Positions 5,586-9,265 of a DNA stretch of 9,265 nucleotides are shown one piece after another. The notes under the pieces are model-generated. The model was given only the letters and a program-made list of their open reading frames with translations. It made no database searches and was not told the origin of the DNA. The first letter of the stretch is position 1, and the number at the start of each line of letters is the position of its first letter. Source of the DNA: Pseudomonadota bacterium (GTDB lineage Bacteria > Pseudomonadota > Gammaproteobacteria > Xanthomonadales > Xanthomonadaceae); assembly GCA_023423675.1 (NCBI GenBank), contig JAFAFD010000272.1, positions 1 to 9,265 of the forward strand, written 5' to 3'. Both the position numbers and the translations under genes were made by a program.

Positions 5586-7967
5586 CTACCCCATGCGTCG
5601 CGCCTGTTCCTGCGACTCCTGCACCTGCTGCTGGGCCAGCCCGGCGTCCAGGGCGGCGGCGCGGCCGGCGTTGAGGGCGTCGACCTGGGCGGTGCTCACG
5701 GCCAGCGGCTGGGCCATGCCCTGGGCCACCTCGACATGGGCATGGCGGCGCTGCGGGGCGTTGAGGTCGGCGGTGTCGACGGCAAACGCGCGTGCCCGGT
5801 CGTCGCTGAGGACCACGTGGGAGATGGTCTCCAGCCCTTCACGCTTGGCCTGGGCCGCCAGCGCGCCGGCCAGCTGGTCGCTCTGCAGGTCGGGCACCCG
5901 GTTGTGGGCGCGGTCCAGGGCATGGACGCCGGCTTGGGCGCCGAGGAACAGGGGGTTGCCGGCGTGGGCAGGATGATCGATGCCGATCGCCGGTTTCCCG
6001 GGCTCCGTGGTGCGGCCGGCCTGCCGGCCATCAGCGGCAGGCGCGATGCTCGGCTGCTGCTCGATCAGCGTGCGCGCGGCGGCTTCCTGCTTGATCAGCG
6101 CGGCGTCCAGGCTGGGAATGACGGTCGGGTCCATGCCATGGCGGGCCGTCGCCTCGCTGAAAGCCGCCCCGATGCCGCGAACCACGCGTGCGGACTGATC
6201 CAGGTTGTGCAGTCTTACGACGTCCTGCGGCAGATTGCCGCTGGGCAGGTGCGTCGCGGCCGCTTTCCCGATGCCCGCGGTTGCACCGCCCACGGTGGCC
6301 AGGGTAACCGGCGCGGTGGCCGTGATGCCTTTCACGTGGGACGCCATGAAGTCATAGCCGCGATCCACATGCGCGCCCGCAGTGGCAAACCCGTTCTGCA
6401 GCTTGCCCGCCACCCATTGCCCATCGTGGTTGATGGCGGCGGCCACGCGCTCGCCCTTCGCACGGACGCCCTCGGCGTCGGCATGGGCCTGGGTTTTCGC
6501 GTGCTGCGCATGTTGCTCACCCTGGTCGCGAACGGCCGCGGCCTGCCTGGCCAGCTTGTCGGCCACCTTGACCATGCCGATGTGCCCAGCCACCCACGAC
6601 AGTGCCGACAGGCCACCGGCACCGGCCTGCGAGTGCACCCGGTGTGCGGTGGCTTCGATGCTGCCGGTCAGTTCGCGCCCCGAAGCGATCACCGTGCTGG
6701 CCGCGCGCGTGCTCACCTGCAGATTGACCGAGCCCATGTTCACCACCTGACCGATGGCCATGCCTTCGGTCTTCAGCACGTGCTCGACGCCATCGCCGGT
6801 TCTGTCCAGTACATGGGCTACGGCGGCGCCTGCTCTCTCGACCTGCTCACCCGCCCGACGGCCGATGTGCATGCCGGCGGCTGTGGAATGCAGCACGGTG
6901 GATATCGGGCCGGCGAGCTCCGCCACCTGGCTGGGTGCCGCGGTATGCGGACGGTCAACCAGCACGCCCTGCGCATCGCGCGTCTTGGCCTCGAGCAGCA
7001 GCTCGAGGCGCCCTGCCGCAAGCGGAATATCGCGCAGCGCCTGCTGACCCGGTTGCGTCGCGAGCTGTTCGATGAACTGTGCTGCAGAGGTCTGCGCGCC
7101 CGGCGACAGCATCTCGCGCAGCTTCTCGCCGACGACCTTCTGCATGACCGGGTCCTTCAGCACCATGCCCAGCTCGTTCGCCAGCAAGCCGTAGCCGCGG
7201 CGCTGCTGCTCGCTGAGCCGGTGCATGCCGTTCTGCACATCGTTCAGCACTTCACCGGTGGTCTGGTAGGTGTGCACGGTCTGCTGCGTATCGAAGGTCG
7301 GCAGGCCGTTGTCCTTGGCGTACCGCGACGGGGTTGCCGGATGCAGGCCAGCGGCATTGAAGGTGGTGGCGCGTGCGCCGGTGACGGCGGAAGCTGCGGA
7401 GGCCATGCCGCCGCCGAGAGAGTGGCCGGCTATTTCGAAGTTGTTACCAATGCGATCGTTCAACAGTGTCGCCAATGACATCGCGCGATCATAGTAATCG
7501 CTGCGCATGCCAATACCCTGCTGGCCATTGTTGAGGAAGTCCTCACTGCCGGACTCACGCTTTCCGTTGGGTGCCAGCGGGTCAAGAATCTCACCCATGG
7601 ATCCCTTGTACACCACGACGGGTTTGGCCTCCTCGCCGAAAACGCGCTTGTCGGGAATGTAGATTTCAGCGCGGAAGCCCGACTCAGGCGGCTGCAGCAT
7701 CTCCCGGATGGCGTCGTCCGTCAGATCGATCCCCGCTGCGCGCAATGCAGCCGGATCAGTGCTTGCACGGGTCCACCCAGTCGGTGGCTCGCCGGAATGC
7801 CGGGCTGATTGGTACACGTCGGAGGCAAGCCCGGACACTTCCCGCGCGTGGTACGTCTCCTGCAGACGGTCTGCCTGCTCGTCTTTGCCACTTGCTCGCA
7901 GTTGGTCTACGAGTTCGCGCTGCTCCTGGACAGCGCGTGCGCGCGCCTCGATGTCGTGATCCGTCAT
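5586..7967 (-). CDS. Predicted lipase toxin with XVIPCD tail (putative X-T4SS antibacterial effector)
   Basis: A 793-residue cytoplasmically made protein without a signal peptide. Residues 1-45 are charged and helical. An alpha/beta-hydrolase (lipase-like) domain spans about 95-250: VVVYKGSMG, then YYDRAMSLATLLN, then the nucleophile elbow EIAGHSLGGGMAS with Ser183 in GxSxG, then TTFNAAGLHP. The acid and His of the triad cannot be assigned surely. The middle (about 330-650) is long, helical and Ala/Gln-rich. From about 664 to the end is an XVIPCD-like region (NPLFLGAQAGVHALDRAHN, REGLETISHVVLSDD, AFAVDTADLNAPQRRHAHVE) ending in a Gln-rich tail (AQQQVQESQEQ). This is the signal by which Xanthomonadales effectors are recruited through VirD4 to their bacteria-killing T4SS. 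The likely role is phospholipid hydrolysis in rival cells. GGAG lies 6 bases before the ATG. The ankyrin lipoprotein genes diverge from it and are probable immunity genes. Confidence 0.87.
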   Translation of the reverse strand: MTDHDIEARARAVQEQRELVDQLRASGKDEQADRLQETYHAREVSGLASDVYQSARHSGEPPTGWTRASTDPAALRAAGIDLTDDAIREMLQPPESGFRAEIYIPDKRVFGEEAKPVVVYKGSMGEILDPLAPNGKRESGSEDFLNNGQQGIGMRSDYYDRAMSLATLLNDRIGNNFEIAGHSLGGGMASAASAVTGARATTFNAAGLHPATPSRYAKDNGLPTFDTQQTVHTYQTTGEVLNDVQNGMHRLSEQQRRGYGLLANELGMVLKDPVMQKVVGEKLREMLSPGAQTSAAQFIEQLATQPGQQALRDIPLAAGRLELLLEAKTRDAQGVLVDRPHTAAPSQVAELAGPISTVLHSTAAGMHIGRRAGEQVERAGAAVAHVLDRTGDGVEHVLKTEGMAIGQVVNMGSVNLQVSTRAASTVIASGRELTGSIEATAHRVHSQAGAGGLSALSWVAGHIGMVKVADKLARQAAAVRDQGEQHAQHAKTQAHADAEGVRAKGERVAAAINHDGQWVAGKLQNGFATAGAHVDRGYDFMASHVKGITATAPVTLATVGGATAGIGKAAATHLPSGNLPQDVVRLHNLDQSARVVRGIGAAFSEATARHGMDPTVIPSLDAALIKQEAAARTLIEQQPSIAPAADGRQAGRTTEPGKPAIGIDHPAHAGNPLFLGAQAGVHALDRAHNRVPDLQSDQLAGALAAQAKREGLETISHVVLSDDRARAFAVDTADLNAPQRRHAHVEVAQGMAQPLAVSTAQVDALNAGRAAALDAGLAQQQVQESQEQARRMG

Positions 7968-8068
7968 GACACACTCCGTTCACACTGTGGGCAAAAACAA
8001 CCCGACAGTTATCGATTATCAGATCCGTTTGCTAATGTCACGCATCAAGCGGAGCTTGCGGAGTTGAT
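7968..8068. promoter_or_regulatory. Divergent promoter region between lipase effector and ankyrin lipoprotein
   Basis: This 101-base stretch must contain the start signals for both directions. Its centre (about 8000-8040) is more A+T-rich than the flanks, with GATAAT (minus strand, 8014-8019) and TAAT-like elements that could serve as -10 boxes. No unambiguous -35/-10 pair could be set. GGAG elements precede both start codons (minus side near 7975, plus side 8060-8063). Confidence 0.5.
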
Positions 8069-8938
8069 ATGCCCATTCATGTTGTTGAAAGTGTGAAGAG
8101 GATCTTCATCGTCTCAATGTGTGCTGCGCTGCTCATGGTGAGTGGATGCGCGCTCTCATCAAGCCACGGCGCCGAGAACTACTTCAACGGTAAGAATCTT
8201 GAGCTCGCCATCGCCACCGAGAATGGTGATTCGGACGCAATTCGCCACCTGATCAAGGACGAAGGTGTCGATCCAAACAAGACATTCGCACGCGACACCG
8301 GCATCCCCCTGGTTGCCTGGCCGCTCCGGGCGAAGAATCTTGATGGATTGCGCGCCCTCCTGGAGAACGGCGCAGATCCGAATGCACGCGCATACAAGAC
8401 CGTGGATGGACGCAAGCTTGGCTACAACAATGCGATGGTCTACGCGGCCAAGATGGATGACCCCCGGTTCCTCGAACTTCTACTGAAGCACGGAGGCGAT
8501 CCCGACACGCGCAACTCTGCCAACGAGACCCTGTTGTATCAGGCGTTCATCAGCGGAAACCAGTGGAAGAACGTCCAAGTATTAATTGAGAACGGCGCAA
8601 ACATCAATGAGTCGAATCGGGGGTTCGGCGATGACACAGTGCTGAGCTGGTACACGGGTAGAGGTGGGTTCGACTATGCCTACTGGTTGCTGGAGCACGG
8701 TGCAGACCCCACCATCCCCGAGCGCGTTCGGGAAGGCTCGGGCAAGACTGCTCGGCAGTTGATGGTCGAGGACATCTACTGGGAAATCACCACGCCCGAC
8801 AACCTGCCCTGGCAGAAGAAGTGTCAGCAGTGGCTGGCTGACCGCAACATCCCTCGCCCGCCTATGCCAGAGCACATCCGCAGGAAGCGCGAGGCCTTCA
8901 AGTTCCCGAGCAGGGAAGAAGACATTCCGCTTCTGTAA
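8069..8938 (+). CDS. Ankyrin-repeat lipoprotein, putative immunity protein for the lipase effector
   Basis: A 289-residue protein. Residues 1-26 form a lipoprotein signal peptide with lipobox VSGC (Cys27 lipidated; Ala follows, so no inner-membrane Asp signal). Ankyrin-type helix pairs follow: about 43-74 (LELAIATENGDSDAIRHLI), 79-105 (LVAWPLRAKNLDGLRALLENGADPN), 119-146, 153-180 (VLIENGANIN) and 188-215 (YWLLEHGADPT). A charged Pro-rich C-terminus (KCQQWLADRN onward) completes it. It should sit in the periplasm anchored to a membrane. The ATG has GGAG 5 bases upstream; a later GTG at 8093 lacks one. The gene starts 101 bases from, and diverges from, the XVIPCD lipase gene, which fits a T4SS effector-immunity pair. 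That role is inferred from location and topology. The next gene is a close paralogue 11 bases downstream, so both are surely one operon. Confidence 0.83.
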   Translation: MPIHVVESVKRIFIVSMCAALLMVSGCALSSSHGAENYFNGKNLELAIATENGDSDAIRHLIKDEGVDPNKTFARDTGIPLVAWPLRAKNLDGLRALLENGADPNARAYKTVDGRKLGYNNAMVYAAKMDDPRFLELLLKHGGDPDTRNSANETLLYQAFISGNQWKNVQVLIENGANINESNRGFGDDTVLSWYTGRGGFDYAYWLLEHGADPTIPERVREGSGKTARQLMVEDIYWEITTPDNLPWQKKCQQWLADRNIPRPPMPEHIRRKREAFKFPSREEDIPLL

Positions 8939-8949
8939 GGAGATCTGAC

Positions 8950-9265
8950 ATGGACTGTCATCCGCTTCGCCTCACCGCTTCATTCCCGCTCCTGGCCGCA
9001 GCGCTCGCTCTACTGACTGCGTGTTCACCCCAGTCGAGAAGTGGCGCTGACCAGTACTTCGAGGGCAATGCACTCGCATTGGCGATTGCAAGCGAGCAAA
9101 GGGACGGCGAGGCGATCACGCGCCTGATGAAAGACGAAGGTGTAGATCCCGACAGAATTTTCGCACGTGATGCCGGAATCCCCCTGCTGGCGTGGCCGCT
9201 CCGCGCGCGAAATCTCGACGGATTACAGGCGCTACTGGACAACGGTGCCGATCCGAACGCACGCG
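8950..9265 (+). CDS. Second ankyrin-repeat lipoprotein, paralogue of the first (cut by window edge)
   Basis: The reading frame runs from the ATG at 8950 to the window end (105 codons) with no stop. AAGGAGA lies 7 bases before the ATG and overlaps the stop codon of the preceding gene. The peptide begins MDCHPLRLTASF, then a hydrophobic run and lipobox LTAC (Cys25), followed by SPQSRSGADQYFEG and ankyrin repeats. By hand alignment from GADQYF on, 52 of 74 residues match the first lipoprotein. FARDxGIPLxAWPLRAxNLDGL and NGADPNAR are shared, while the signal peptides differ. This is a tandem duplication, plausibly a second immunity allele against the same or a related lipase effector. Whether it is complete, and whether more copies follow, cannot be seen. 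Confidence 0.85.
   Translation, partial: MDCHPLRLTASFPLLAAALALLTACSPQSRSGADQYFEGNALALAIASEQRDGEAITRLMKDEGVDPDRIFARDAGIPLLAWPLRARNLDGLQALLDNGADPNAR

Noticed and set aside
4909..5976. 355-codon plus-strand open frame across the trpE start and the lipase end
   Set aside because: It runs antisense to both recognised genes and through their spacer, and the peptide shows no family features.
5736..7478. 580-codon open frame on the plus strand opposite the lipase gene
   Set aside because: Its translation is rich in Gly, Arg, His and Ala with no domain, and it lies wholly antisense to a gene with clear lipase and XVIPCD motifs. Long antisense frames are expected in G+C-rich DNA.
1..9265. CRISPR arrays, tRNA or rRNA genes, insertion sequences, transposase or integrase genes
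   Set aside because: No spaced direct repeats, no tRNA T-loop context, no rRNA-like stretch and no transposase or integrase motif were seen on either strand.

Overview
The window most likely comes from Stenotrophomonas or a close Xanthomonadaceae relative. The trp and SIMPL genes are G+C-rich and the Trp proteins look xanthomonad. One protein ends in an XVIPCD-type tail, the delivery signal that Xanthomonadales use for their antibacterial type IV secretion system (T4SS). The genus is an inference from gene content; no rRNA is present.

Layout from left to right. On the minus strand, 1-1565 holds the end of a gene run read from 1565 leftwards: a secreted SIMPL/DUF541 protein, trpG, and the first 59 codons of trpD. 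A 595-base spacer without a convincing gene follows (1566-2160); it holds three hairpins in a row. On the plus strand, 2161-3773 is a two-gene cassette with locally lower G+C: a PAAR protein fused to a predicted metzincin-type zinc protease, overlapping by 16 bases a small exported protein that is probably its immunity factor. Next come a tiny signal-peptide-like ORF (3788-3865) and convergent 3' ends. On the minus strand are trpE (5427-3952, TTG start) with an unusual Trp-codon-bearing leader, and behind it a 793-residue predicted lipase with an XVIPCD-type tail (7967-5586). A 101-base divergent promoter region separates the lipase from two tandem plus-strand ankyrin-repeat lipoprotein genes (8069-8938, and 8950 to beyond the window end). 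These are probably the immunity proteins for the lipase.

TrpE and TrpG form anthranilate synthase, and TrpD adds the phosphoribosyl group in the next step of tryptophan synthesis. Here trpE is separated from trpGD and flanked on both sides by apparent interbacterial-competition cassettes: a type VI-type (PAAR) toxin/immunity pair downstream and a T4SS lipase/immunity set upstream. The families are recognisable. The less familiar points are the PAAR-metzincin with a possible inhibitor-like periplasmic partner, the duplicated ankyrin lipoproteins, the possible Trp-sensing leader of trpE, and the structured spacer. All functional calls come from reading the sequence; no database search was run.
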